NCBI GenBank assembly: GCA_021234155.1
Contig: JAJEKV010000103.1
Coordinates: 498,001 to 562,000 of the forward strand
DNA length: 64,000 bases
Direction: 5' to 3'
Source: Isoetes taiwanensis
Lineage: Eukaryota > Streptophyta > Lycopodiopsida > Isoetales > Isoetaceae
Of the stretch, positions 47,774 to 57,925 are shown in pieces (positions within the stretch are counted from its first letter, which is position 1; each line of letters opens with the position of its first letter). The position numbers and the translations under genes were made by a program. The notes below the pieces were generated by a model. It saw only the letters and a program-made list of their open reading frames with translations. It did no database searches and was not told the DNA's origin.

Positions 47774-48034
47774 ATGGATTTTCCTTATGCAAATACACTG
47801 GCTGCTCGTAGTTCAAATACACATCCCCTGGACGACCATCAACTCTGGACCCTGTACAAGATATTACTTGATTGTGCTGTTCAAAACATTCAAAGAGAGT
47901 TGGAGAATCCATTAGGCGATCTCATATCGGGGGCCATGGGAACACTTCCATCGCATCTCACGGACATATCGCGGCTCCTCATGCTCTTAGTAAGGCTCAT
48001 GCCAACAAATAAATCACGAGGATTTGATTTATAG
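47774..48034 (+). CDS. Hypothetical 86-residue protein
   Basis: An ATG-initiated frame reading MDFPYANTLAARSSNTHPLD, then QLWTLYKILLDCAVQNIQRE, then HLTDISRLLMLLVRLMPTNK. It has a plausible amphipathic helical composition but no family I know. CpG-rich palindromes lie on both sides (47672 and 48180). It may be a fragment of a larger gene whose next exon is lost, because codon-like sequence continues for about 120 bases after the stop in other frames. Confidence 0.35.
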   Translation: MDFPYANTLAARSSNTHPLDDHQLWTLYKILLDCAVQNIQRELENPLGDLISGAMGTLPSHLTDISRLLMLLVRLMPTNKSRGFDL

Positions 48035-49230
48035 TATCAAGGATCGATACAACACTCTGGTTTGGAGACTTCGACATTCGCGGGGAAGATGAGGATCTGT
48101 CATATCGAGGTGGTTCGGTGGGGACTTTTTGGATTGGGCGATGAAGTGGGCCTGTGTGACATATTATAGAGATAGAAAGAATTCGCGCTGGCGCATTTTG
48201 CCAGAAGAAGAAATGTACATATACTTTTTTTGAATATGAATACAAACTTCGCGCTGGCGCAATTTTGCACTATACTTTTACGTCATTAGTTTATTATGTT
48301 TTTTATATGCAATGTCGAAAACATTGAATCTGTGATGCCCTCCGGCCGGTATGACCAACCCCAAGAAACTACATATTTTCATTAATGTGTAGTTTCATGG
48401 GGTTGATAAACTGGCTAAAGATATCCACAATTCAAAATTCACAACATCAACTTGAGATGTTATGATATATTCTTTTTTTTTTTTTTTTTGAATATCCAAA
48501 TATACATACCTTTTTCGGGCGTTCTTTTGGCCATGCTACAAATGTGCCCATGCTTTCCTGTTGTATGCGCCACCGGGATGTCTTCTTGGAAGAGCCTCAT
48601 CTTCATAATTGCGGTTTATAATGGAAATCTTCTGAAACTGTTTCCAAGAGGAACACCATGACACATAGAACTTGGATTCAGATCTTGATTTTACATAAGC
48701 CTACTTTCGCTTCAAGTTTCTTTGTTAAAAGATAGCATTCTTCTCAGAATACAATCGATAAAGAACCCGAAATGCATTGGAAAAAATAGAGGACGAAAAA
48801 TAGAGAACAAGAGAATGCATTGAATGGAATCACACTCACCATAGTTCAGCGGACATCGAATGGGATTGAAAGCTCGTCGAATGGGATTGAAGGCGTTGTA
48901 GATGGATCTTGAAGCTCGATGGTCGATTGTTCTTGAAACTCGATAGTAGGAATGATCTTGGGCGCTCTACGATAGTAGGTGGCCGATTAGGTGGTAGTAG
49001 ATTGCCACATATCGTTTCTTGAAATTAATAATTAATTGTTATCTTGAAATTGCACTAAAAAGAAAAACACAATTTAAATTTGTAAATGGCGGGGCCAGGC
49101 GGTTAATTAAAGTGGTATAAATTTAAAAGGGCGAATTTGAATTCTGGTTGTAAATCGGCGGCCCTAGATTATGAGCATACATATAAGTTTAAACCAAAAC
49201 CCAGTCTCATATTATCCGCACTTGCGGTTC
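48035..49230. other. Spacer with a long hairpin, no clear gene
   Basis: It contains palindrome-family members at 48180 and 48246, the long hairpin at 48345-48415 and a poly-T run near 48470. From 48800 to 49200 it looks like upstream sequence of the next gene, with a GTATAAATTTAAAAG A/T-rich box near 49119. Confidence 0.3.
48345..48415. other. Imperfect long hairpin
   Basis: AACCCCAAGAAACTACA at 48357-48373 pairs with TGTAGTTTCATGGGGTT at 48388-48404 with one mismatch and a 14-base loop. The outer GCCGGT and ACTGGC extend it to arms of about 28 bp. It could be a small MITE, a hairpin RNA locus, or an LTR-internal structure. Confidence 0.55.
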
Positions 49231-49234
49231 TCTA

Positions 49235-52200
49235 TGGCGTCTAGAGGATCTGGCGGCGGCCAGCGGCCCATTTGGTAGAGGTGGGCGGACGACTAAAAGC
49301 ACAAATCCCAAGCACGGAGGCTCTTTGAACAAGCGAAAAGCACAAATCCAACAAGCGCCTCAGGTAATTGATCTGTTTTTGTTTTGTAATTGATTTCTGT
49401 GTCCCTTTTATTGTTAGGTTTTTAGGATGTTTTTCTACCTGTGTATTTTCTGTGTATGCGTGTCTCTGTGTATTTTCTACCTTTTATATTGTTTTACGTG
49501 TCATTTCTACTGCTTTTACTACCTTGTTTTGTGTGTTTTTGTTATAATCTTCTCCTGTACTCTGTGTTTTTTGTTTTGTATTCTCCATTTTGTATAATGT
49601 AGACCGTTTAATTATAGTTTCTTGCAGACTTGTTTGTTTATACTTTTGTTACGTATTCTCAGTTCTTTTGACAAGTCTTTTTGTAGCCTAGTATGTCTCT
49701 TATAATATAGAATGTCTGTGGGGCCCCTCTTAAAAAGCAGCGGCGTAGCGATTTATAATGTAGAGATGATTGTTTTTGTTGTCTCTTGCTACTTTTCACG
49801 TGTACAATTTATGTTTTTGAAAGTAAAGGCGTCTATCAAAAGCGGCGGCTCGGCGATTTTCATTACTCACCACATGATTGTAACTTTCGGGATCTTCTAA
49901 AATGTGAAAAGAAAAGCAAAACTGCTTGCGAGGTCGGGGACATACGCGCTGAAAAAACCAAACGGATGAAGATGTATCGATTCTTGGTTGGCTGCGTTGT
50001 GACCATTGGCGATCTGGCCGGGAATAATGAAGGCTCGGTAGAGCCTCCATGTCGAAAGAAGATCTACCCGAGGGCTCTCGAATGGTATGTGGAGATCTTC
50101 AAGACTAAGCGGAAAAACGGATCTGATTTTCATGTCTAGAGTTAAGGAAGCAGTCAAATGAAGAAACAAGGTATTACGATCACATCACGAAGAACATGGC
50201 GATTCTTCTTGTTCCGTATTACTTGAAGCGGGTCGAGAAAAATAAAAAGTATTGAAGAAGTTAAATTCTTGCGGTGCGGTTCCTTTAAAGAGACTGCCCT
50301 AAGAATCGGATGAGGCCCATGAGATAACCTCTTCAAATTTGGCTGGTCGGTGGTGATCCATTGACACCAAAAAAAATGTGAAGGTCTCTCAAAATGTGAG
50401 AAGAGCAATCAATACAAGGCCGTCGGCTAGTCTGTACCTACAAGCTTTAAAAGAGAAGGAAGATGCAAGTTCTAGAGCCGGGGAAACACCGGGCGTTCTA
50501 GGCATTACGGATATGACTAGTGATGATGACAAAGGTGAGGCGGTTAGAGGCCATGAGCAAACTCAAGAAATATCTTGACAAGTATCCACTTTGGGCCTTA
50601 GCTTCACGCATCCTATCCATGTCGACGGGCTTTTCGGTCCACGAAGGCTATGTTTGTCGGCCAGAAGATACGACAAGCGACGGCGCAATGGAAATAGTCA
50701 ACGACATGATAGAAAACCGGGGATAAAAAGCCAATACCGCGAGATGTGGTGCCTTTTGATATGAAGGCGAAGAAGGTGTTGATATGGAATAAACTTGAAG
50801 ATTTAATTGGCAACCTCGATATTCACTTCATGATAATAGATGGCGGCATTCATGGAAGCGAGAAGGTTTTGATCGATCAAGCACAAAAAGCTGGAAATCG
50901 GTTATTCTATAGATCAGATTGATCCCGAATTGCCCGGTTCCTCGGTGGCTCAACAACAGGCGAAATTAGCGAAATCAGTAGCGCTCTTGAATGACATGGG
51001 AAAGACATTCCTATACAAAAGGTATTTTATTTTCCCCAATGGCGTTCCAAATGGCCCGGTAGCGTTTTAAGCTAATCACGTATTTACAAAGCGGCGCTGG
51101 CTGGCGATTTCTTCATATGGCATACATGAAGAAATGGCGCCCGGTGGCGTTTTTGTAAATATGATTAAGCACTGGCGCTGGCTTTATGTTGTTATTTGTT
51201 TTGGCGGATTTACAAAAAACGCTGGCGGCGAATTCTTCATCATGAAGAAATCGCGCCCGCGCGTTTGTAAATCCGTCGGAAAAAACGCTGGCGGCGTTTT
51301 ATATTGTTACTTTCACGGCTGTCTATTATTTTTTTTCTAACGGCCCATATTTTGCGGTCCGTATGTGGAACGATTTGCGACCGCGCCAGTAACCAATGGA
51401 TCGAATATGGAAAACCAATGCCGACCCGGACAAGGGCAATCTAAGAGTGCGAATTCAAATTACTAGAAAGGACAACATGCCAAACCATAATACGGGACAA
51501 AACCAAGGGCACTAGATCAAAGAAGAAAAAAAAGGATGCACAAGGCGGCTCGGAAAAGAGCAAATGGTGCCAAAGGATGCTGCAAGATTGTTTTTCTTCG
51601 ACCAGGTATAGGAAAAGTGGAACAATTTTGGGACGCCTATTCGGAAAAGAAGTTGCCAGATTCGTATGGCGGGTTTCCTCCAATGAGATCGTCTATTTTT
51701 GATATACATATCACGCGAAATGAGAAAGGCACAAGGATTGGATGATGCGAAATTAATCTACTGTTCTAGATAGTTGCATCGAGAAAGGAAGTTATCTACA
51801 AGAAAACGTCTGCAGACAAAGCACTTGACATCTTTCAAGATGCATGCGAATCGATAAAAATATGAAAGTCCCGAAAAAGGCATTGGCGAAGAACCGCAAA
51901 GGCTCTCAGGAGACTTCATGTTATCAGAGATAGGCTTAATGCAAAAGTACAACGTATCTAATGATGACATTAAGAAATATGTATTTTGGTCAAAAGATTT
52001 TGTGAAGCAGCAAAAGGCGAAGAATGTGGCAACTCTTAAGGGGATTCACACGAAAGTTGCGTCTGACCTAAAAAGAAAAGTTGCTTTGGTGAAGAAGACG
52101 ACAGTAGAGGAGTCTCCTTTTTTCTATAAGGTGTCCACTGGTTATAAGTGTGCCATACCAGACGTGGGTGAAGGGCCAACCGACATCACTCTATTTGTTC

Positions 52201-53321
52201 TTGATAGCCGTGGCACGAGATGGACACAAGATGATTCTGACACCTTCTTCAACACATGCGATGGTTTGGCCCGAGATGCATTATACTATCGTGACAGTTT
52301 GCCACTCCGACATGTCCTACGCATATGCACTAGCTGCTGCAAATGATGTCGAATGCATTAAAGTGATGAGGCAAGCAGTAATGATAGATGAAAACAAAGA
52401 TAGTGAGTTTAGTACCGAAAGTAAGATCTCACATGTGCTAGTCCTTATGATAGCCATTATGGATGATAAAGAATATGAAAGACTCAAGGGGAAACCAGAA
52501 GGTGAGAAGATTGCTTGGCAGTGCTATCGGCTAGATGAACCCCTATTGAAAAATATTTTTTATGTCGAATCCAATGCTGAAGACAAAGGGAAGGAGACTG
52601 CAGATGTGGATGTGGACTTTGAAGAGGACGAAGAGGAAGAGGAAGAAGAAAACTGGGTCGACCCTGTCCTTAATTCACCAATCAAGTATGAGCTCTTGGC
52701 CGACGCATAAGGGAGGCTTTGAATAAGTACGGGTTTTCTTTGGCCCTTTCGAGTTTTCTGATTGAAGCCTTCTGCCCTTTAGAGTCTACGTGTTGGGAGT
52801 TTCATGTTGGAGGTTATGTCGGGCGGGAAGCTCTGAAGCTAGCTAGGAAATGCCAAAGTGTGGTCTCTGATGGTCAAGCCAAGGACTTCCTTGATATTTT
52901 TTTACGAGAAAGTGCTAGAGGTGGCACCTAGGGGTCCGCTAGGTAGTGCAAAAAATAAAGCTTCCAGCTCTAAGTCCGAATTACCTGCAGATCTGGCTGC
53001 AGAGCGGGAAGAAATGAGAAAGCATATGGAGCACATAAAGAAGAATATCGACAAGCAGCAGCTTAACTATGCGTCCCGAGGCGTGTCTATCATTCCAATC
53101 ATATTGGAAAATCCGGTAGAAGTGGATGTAGGTAGCATAAGCGAAGAAGACAAAATCCTAGATGATACAGTGGATTCGGAAAGCTCGAGTCAGGTTAGCA
53201 TAAAGAGTAATGAAGTATCAACCATAGTTCAAACACTAAGTGATGTGGCTGACACTTACGGCGGGGCCGAAGACAAATAGAGTAAGCTCATCATTGCGGA
53301 TGTTGAACAGGAACCAGAAAG
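49235..53321 (+). pseudogene. Eroded multi-exon gene of unknown function upstream of the FCP1-like domain
   Basis: The first ATG (49235) opens a basic Gly/Arg-rich segment ending QQAPQ before GTAATTG, a good 5' splice site, although one frameshift is needed. Later coding-like pieces in changing frames include LEWYVEIFKTKRKNGSDFHV (to 50139), SKLKKYLDKYPLWALASRIL (50520-50726), MKAKKVLIWNKLEDLIGNLD, KVEQFWDAYSEKKLPDSYGG (51.6 kb), FFYKVSTGYKCAIPDVGEGP (52.1 kb) and a polyacidic stretch near 52625. A coiled region, EREEMRKHMEHIKKNIDKQQ, follows near 53020. I recognise no domain. Single-base frameshifts recur every few hundred bases, so this is a pseudogene or a badly sequenced gene. The last exon splices in frame into the FCP1-like domain, apart from a TAG at 53278. 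Confidence 0.45.
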
Positions 53322-53454
53322 GTATGTTATTCAAACAGAAATGAAAATCGCGCCAGGCGCGATTTCAATTCTTCAAACAGAATTGAAAATCGCGCCAGGC
53401 GCGATTTCAATTTTCTTTTTCCTTGTCTCACAAGTGTGTGCTTTATTATTACAG
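53322..53454 (+). other. 133-bp intron filled by two hairpins
   Basis: GTATGT at the left and TTATTATTACAG at the right flank it. Joining GAACCAGAAAG to ACCTAATCCAG restores the frame EPER|PNPVSSKILVFDLNG, with the phosphatase-like domain following. Inside are two copies, about 39 bases apart, of TGAAAATCGCGCC-A-GGCGCGATTTCAATT. Confidence 0.75.
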
Positions 53455-54002
53455 ACCTAATCCAGTTTCCTCCAAAATTCTGGTGTTCGATTTGAATGGA
53501 GTGCTCTGCAAAACGTTCCCTTTATCATGGTATGCACAGAAACCATTTGAGACATGTACGAAATGGGTATATCCGCGGCCGTATCTGAAGGAGATGTTAG
53601 ACCAAGCTTTCACTTTATTTCGTTGTGCAATTCGGTCGTCGATGGAGAATAGAAATATACAGGAAGTTTTGAGAGTAGTTCCTGAGTTACATAGAGATTG
53701 GGCATCTGTTTGGGATCAGAGCAAATGTAAGTCATTCAATAACCCGAAGGATCCTACAGGTAAAAAAATATTTGTGAAATGCTTGAGCGACATGATGGAT
53801 GACTTGGGCGTTCAGGAGAAGGAAGACATCATTATAGTTGATGATGACGCCTTGAAGTGTTGCTTCAATCGGTCACAATCACTAAATCCACCATCCTATC
53901 ATCCCGAAGATTTTGACAAAGATGACTTCTAGCCGTTTTGTCGATTATCTTGCCTGAAATAGCTACAGGAAAAACGGTCGAAGAGATACAACCCGCAACT
54001 TA
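53455..54002 (+). pseudogene. FCP1/NIF-like HAD phosphatase domain, frameshifted near its end
   Basis: After the intron the frame reads SSKILVFDLNGVLC, the FCP1 homology start, then RPYLKEMLDQAFTLF, CAIRSSMENRNIQEVL (the SS corresponds to the second HAD motif), WASVWDQSKCKSF and EDIIIVDDDALKCCF (the acidic motif). This order is typical of plant FCP1-homology proteins, which dephosphorylate phosphoserines of proteins such as the RNA polymerase II tail. Catalytic members have DxDG; here it is DLNG, so the second Asp is Asn. The frame stops after DFDKDDF at 53932, but shifting by one base continues as LLAVLSIILPEIATGKTVEE to 54002, which looks like the true C-terminus. It is therefore probably both catalytically altered and broken. 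Confidence 0.65.
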
Positions 54003-54326
54003 ATCGGACGGGGAAATTGACCAGGGACCTAGAAGATCGTTCTAGAAAGGAACTTTTTGATATATATATGTATCACGAAATACACTTTCCAAAAAGTTTT
54101 GAATATGAAATATACTTTACACCAACCTCTTTGAAATATATATTGTGTTCTTATATCAAAGCATTATTGGTTACATTATGCGTATTGTTCTTTTATATTA
54201 TGTGTATGGTTTGCTATACTTGCAATAATTTGTATGTATATACCGTCAATAATTTAGGTGTCTATAAATAGGTATGCATGAAATTGGCAAACCATCGGCT
54301 TCGGCCTCCGCCTTCTGCTTGTTATT

Positions 54327-54557
54327 ATGGCACATTCTATTACCTGCCAGATGAACCATGCGGACCTCTGCAGGTGCCGCGAGCTAGAAATAGAACTTCA
54401 GGACTGGCTTGATGTCGTTGCTATGAATCCCGTCCGCTTCTATCCTGATCCCTTTGATGTTGTAATCCATCTTATATGGAATCCAGAGCATGGTTTGTTC
54501 ATGATCGACAGGATCTCAGCACCGCCTGCAGCGCCTGTCGACGATGATTCGGATTAG
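54327..54557 (+). CDS. Hypothetical 76-residue protein
   Basis: ATG frame reading MAHSITCQMNHADLCRCREL, LQDWLDVVAMNPVRFYPDPF and an acidic tail PPAAPVDDDSD. It lies between the FCP1-like remnant and the palindrome at 54604. No family is recognised. It might be a real short gene or an exon. Confidence 0.35.
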   Translation: MAHSITCQMNHADLCRCRELEIELQDWLDVVAMNPVRFYPDPFDVVIHLIWNPEHGLFMIDRISAPPAAPVDDDSD

Positions 54558-54960
54558 TTTTTAAAGTTTATGTTCCACTATAATCGTTATTTATCTGCGA
54601 ATAAAATCGCGCCCGCCACGATTTGACCCACAATCTCTGTTTTGTAGCAACTTGCTTGCTGTTATTTATTCGTAAAACACTACAATTTCAATGTTTAGAT
54701 TTCGTTGTCGTCGGTGATTGTACGAATGAATAAGCAATTTCCTACTTTTTATATTGCCAACATTCTTTCATAATATGGGTCATTTGCACCGAATATTTGG
54801 ATGCCTTTGCATTTCAACATAAAATGCATCTTCCTTGCCCGAAAATGAACTCAGTGCAAAAGTGTGGTTAATTCAATATAATGGTCAATAAAAGGCTTAT
54901 ACGGCGCGATTTTGGAATAGACATAATCCCAATTTAATTGAATGATGGTTAAAGAAGGAT
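54558..54960. other. Spacer
   Basis: It holds two weak members of the palindrome family (54604, 54900) and no coding signal. Confidence 0.4.
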
Positions 54961-55630
54961 CACAATGCACTTAAGCTGTATCTAGATGCTACTTTCCTTC
55001 ACAAGCTCTTGGATGCAGATGCTCTGACGCACGTTAAGCTGATACACTATCAGTAGCAAGTCAATCCTAGGCTCATGAGAGGCCCACACCAGTATTTGTA
55101 CACCCATCTGCCCATGAAGAAGCGCAGACTTATAGCTTCCATTCGCACGGGCCACATTGTCTCCGCATTGAGACAGGACATTGGGCTTGGGAAGCACGGG
55201 AGGAAAGGCTTTGCCAGTGTTGCCATCAGGGCGCCATTGAAGATGAATGTCATGCCCTCCAGATCTGCCCAGCATTTTCCCATATCCGAGCGCGGTATGT
55301 TCAATTACTAGTGCCTGGCCAACTGTTGCATGAGTTATTGAATACAACGTCAGTGGGCTTGTTGGGGTCATACCTTCAGGAGGTTATGGATGCACGGACT
55401 CAGTTTTGTCCTCCGGGGCAGTATTGAAATGTCCTATACAATTGTACAGTGTACCAGCATACTTATTACTGCTGAGGTCGAAAACCCTGCGGGGCGGGGG
55501 TTTTTTAATCCCGACAATAATACGCTTGCTGCTCTCTTTTGTTTGGGTCCCATAGGCTAATTGGTCTCCCTGGACGATAAAAAATCTATTCTATTCTATT
55601 TTATTCTATTCTATTCTATTCTATTCTATT
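54961..55630 (+). mobile_element. LINE 3' end with (CTATT)n tail
   Basis: 55075-55311 encodes YTHLPMKKRRLIASIRTGHI, matching LSMNKLVAIASIRTGCH in the 11.4-13.0 kb LINE ORF2. It is followed by a 3' UTR with GGGGGTTTTTTAATCC, then GGGTCCCATAGGCT-AATT-GGTCTCCCTGGACGATAAAA at 55545-55582 and CTATT repeats to 55630. This is a 5'-truncated, decayed copy. Confidence 0.75.
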
Positions 55631-56397
55631 GGCCCATAAGAGTCTACTTATACCCTGGTGACGTGTCATAATATGTATACGTATACAAGAAATTTAATGC
55701 GTCCTACGGTGCATGTCCGAGTTTTAGCATGTTCCTATGCTGCAAGTTCTTGTCGTGCCTTACATTCTAAAAGAATCTTTTGAGAATACTCTAAATTCAT
55801 AGATTCTCTAAGATTCTACCAAGGTTCTCTTGGAGGTTTCGTGGAGATTCCTCTAAATTTTATGAGATCCCTCTGGATTCCATTAGATTTCAGTAGATTC
55901 TCCAAGATTCTATGAAGATCCCCCTAGATCCCCTTAGATTCCGTTATATCCCTTTAGACTTTATGAGATTGCCCTAGGTTCCCTTACATTATATGAGATT
56001 CAAAGAGACTCTATAAAGATTCCCCTAGATACTGATTTCATCAACATTTTTTTAGATTCCCTTAGATTTTATGAAGATTCCCTTAGATCCCCCAGATTTT
56101 AAGAGATTCCCTTAGGCTTGTAAATATTTTCCTAGATTCTCTTACATTTTATAAGATTTTCTTAGATTCTATTAGATTCTTCTGGATTTCTTTACATTCT
56201 AGAATTTTTTAGAACATTCTAAGACTTTCTGGAACATTCTAAGACTTTCAATATATTCTAGAACTTTCTGGAAGTATTTCCCTAGATTTCCTTACATTCC
56301 CGTAGATTCCCCTACATTTTATAACAGTCTAAAACTTATTAGAACAATTTGGAACTTTCTGGAAGAATTTTCTTAGATCCCCCCAGATTCTTTTATG

Positions 56398-56465
56398 TTC
56401 TAGAACTTTCTAGAAGATTCTAGAACTTTCTAGAGCCTTCCAGAACATTCTAGAACTTTCTTGAA
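56398..56465 (+). promoter_or_regulatory. Perfectly phased heat-shock-element-like array, unit 1
   Basis: Fourteen alternating TTC/GAA triplets with exactly two bases between each (TTCnnGAAnn), with a single deviation (GAG). This is the recognition pattern of heat-shock factor. It lies about 90 bases upstream of the tRNA-like A box. Binding is inferred, not shown. Confidence 0.6.
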
Positions 56466-56552
56466 CTAGCTATAATGTTATAGTCTAGTTTATCTTAATG
56501 GGAATATTACCCTTAAGTATATTTGAAAGAATAAATTATTTATGGAATTAAT

Positions 56553-56622
56553 GCTTAGTCTAGTGGTTAGAACGGGGGGCTGGGGGGTCAATGGCCAGGG
56601 TTCGAATCCCCCACACAACATA
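56553..56622 (+). ncRNA. tRNA-derived (SINE-like) module, unit 1
   Basis: An A-box-like TAGTCTAGTGGTTAG starts at 56556 and a perfect B box GGTTCGAATCC lies at 56599-56609, 43 bases apart as in tRNA genes. The ends do not form a proper acceptor stem and there is no CCA-type 3' end, so this is a tRNA-derived SINE head or pol III promoter and not a working tRNA gene. Confidence 0.6.
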
Positions 56623-57758
56623 AAAATTTTAAAAGCCTTTTCCTAAGGGATGAGCATTCAACTTGGGCCATAGGATCTTGGACCCGATCAAGGGTCGAGA
56701 TCTTACCACGTGACAATAATTAAAGCAATATGAGCCATAGGATCTATTACATATAATTCCCAAAGTCATGTGCACCGTAGGATCTTGGACCCGATCAAGG
56801 GTCGAGATCTTACCACGTGACAATAATTAAAGCAATATGAGCCATAGGATCTATTACATATAATTCCCAAAGTCATGTGCACCGTAGGATATGTGCCAAG
56901 CCACGTGGCGATGGGTCTCGGATCGACGATCGGGATCGGATCAACCTAGACCCCGTAGGATCGATTACATATAATTCCCAAAGCCATGTGCACCGTAGGA
57001 TGTGTCCCAAAGCAACATGAGCTGTAGGATCTCGGACCGACGATCAGGATCAGATCAACCTAGACCGTAGGATCGCTTACATATAATCTGGAACAAACTC
57101 CTAAGCAGGATATGTCCCAAAGCCACGTGAGCCGTAGGATCTCGAATCAACGGTCGGATCCAGGAGGACAAACATAAGAACATATATATCCGAGTTTTAG
57201 CATGCTCCTATGCTGCAAGTTCTTGTCGTGCCCTACATTCTAAAAGAATCTTTTAAGAATACTCTAAATTCATAGATTCTCTAAGATTCTACCAAGGTTC
57301 TCTTGGAGGTTTCGTGGAGATTCCTCTAAATTTTATAAGACTCCCTCTAGATTCTATTAGATTTCCGTAGATTCTCCAAGATTCTATGAAGATCCCCCTA
57401 GATCCCCTTAGATTCCCTTAGACCCCTTTAGACTTTGTGAGATTGCCCTAGGTTCCCTTCCATTATATGAGATTCAAAGAGATTCTATAAAGGTTCTCTT
57501 AGATACTCTAAGATTTCATCAAAAAATTTTAGAGTCCCTTAGATTTTATGAAGATTCCCTTAAATCCCCTAGATTTTAAGAGATTCCCTTAGGCTTGTAA
57601 ATATTTTCCTATATTCTCTTACATTTTATAAGATTTTCTTAGATTCTATTAGATTCTTCTTTCCTTTATATTCTAGAACTTTTATAACATTCTAAGGTTT
57701 TCTGGAACATTCTAAGACTTTCAATATATTCTAGAACTTTCTGGAAGTATTTCCCTAG

Positions 57759-57925
57759 TTTTTTCCCAGGTGGTTTTTAATCTGGGCCGTGGTGATTATG
57801 TTTTATTTTGTTTGTAAGGGCTTCGGTCCATGCTCTGGTTAGGGACTTCGGTCCCGTCTTGTACTTGTGGTCCCATAGCCCGATTGGGCTCAGTGGACGT
57901 TAAAAGTCTCTTCCTTCCTTCCTAG
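57759..57925 (+). mobile_element. LINE 3' end inserted into unit 2
   Basis: Absent from units 1 and 3, where the sequence runs TATTTCCCTAGATTTCC without a break. The insert contains GTGGTTTTTAATCTGGG and GGTCCCATAGCCC-GATT-GGGCTCAGTGGACGTTAAAA, then (TTCC)3. CCTAG is present on both sides and is a likely 5-bp target duplication. Confidence 0.8.

Larger units (their letters stand above)
47512..54917. repeat. Family of CpG-rich short palindromes
   Basis: About 15 to 19 short inverted repeats of the type AAATCGCGCC-n-GGCGCGATTT or shorter variants (GCGCTGGCGC, CGCTGGCGGCG) lie near 47515, 47570, 47626, 47672, 48180, 48246, 49735, 49840, 51090, 51131, 51215, 51247, 51280, 53347, 53386, 54604 and 54900. 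The best have 11-bp perfect arms around one base. They lie between or inside gene remnants, at least two in an intron, and stand out from the A/T-rich surroundings. Confidence 0.7.
55717..57189 (+). repeat. Composite tandem repeat, unit 1
   Basis: It begins CCGAGTTTTAGCATGTTCC and continues with about 700 bases of degenerate decamers (AGATTCCCTT, then TTCTAGAACT). Next come the heat-shock-element-like array (56398-56465), a tRNA-like module (56553-56622) and then GATC-rich sequence in which CCGTAGGATC recurs every 50-60 bases. Units 2 and 3 have the same order. In this unit a 117-bp block (CATAGGATCTTGGACCCGATC and following) is itself duplicated at about 56662 and 56779. Confidence 0.85.

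Noticed and set aside
54017-54271. 84-residue ORF with a hydrophobic Cys-rich end
   Set aside because: A/T-rich sequence after the FCP1-like remnant; the apparent membrane segment reflects base composition.
47512-54917. Integrated giant-virus segment
   Set aside because: Hairpins between genes resemble those of some large DNA viruses, but no viral hallmark gene (capsid, polymerase, packaging ATPase) can be read, at least one palindrome pair is intronic, and the FCP1-like domain is plant-like. Kept only as one possibility to test.
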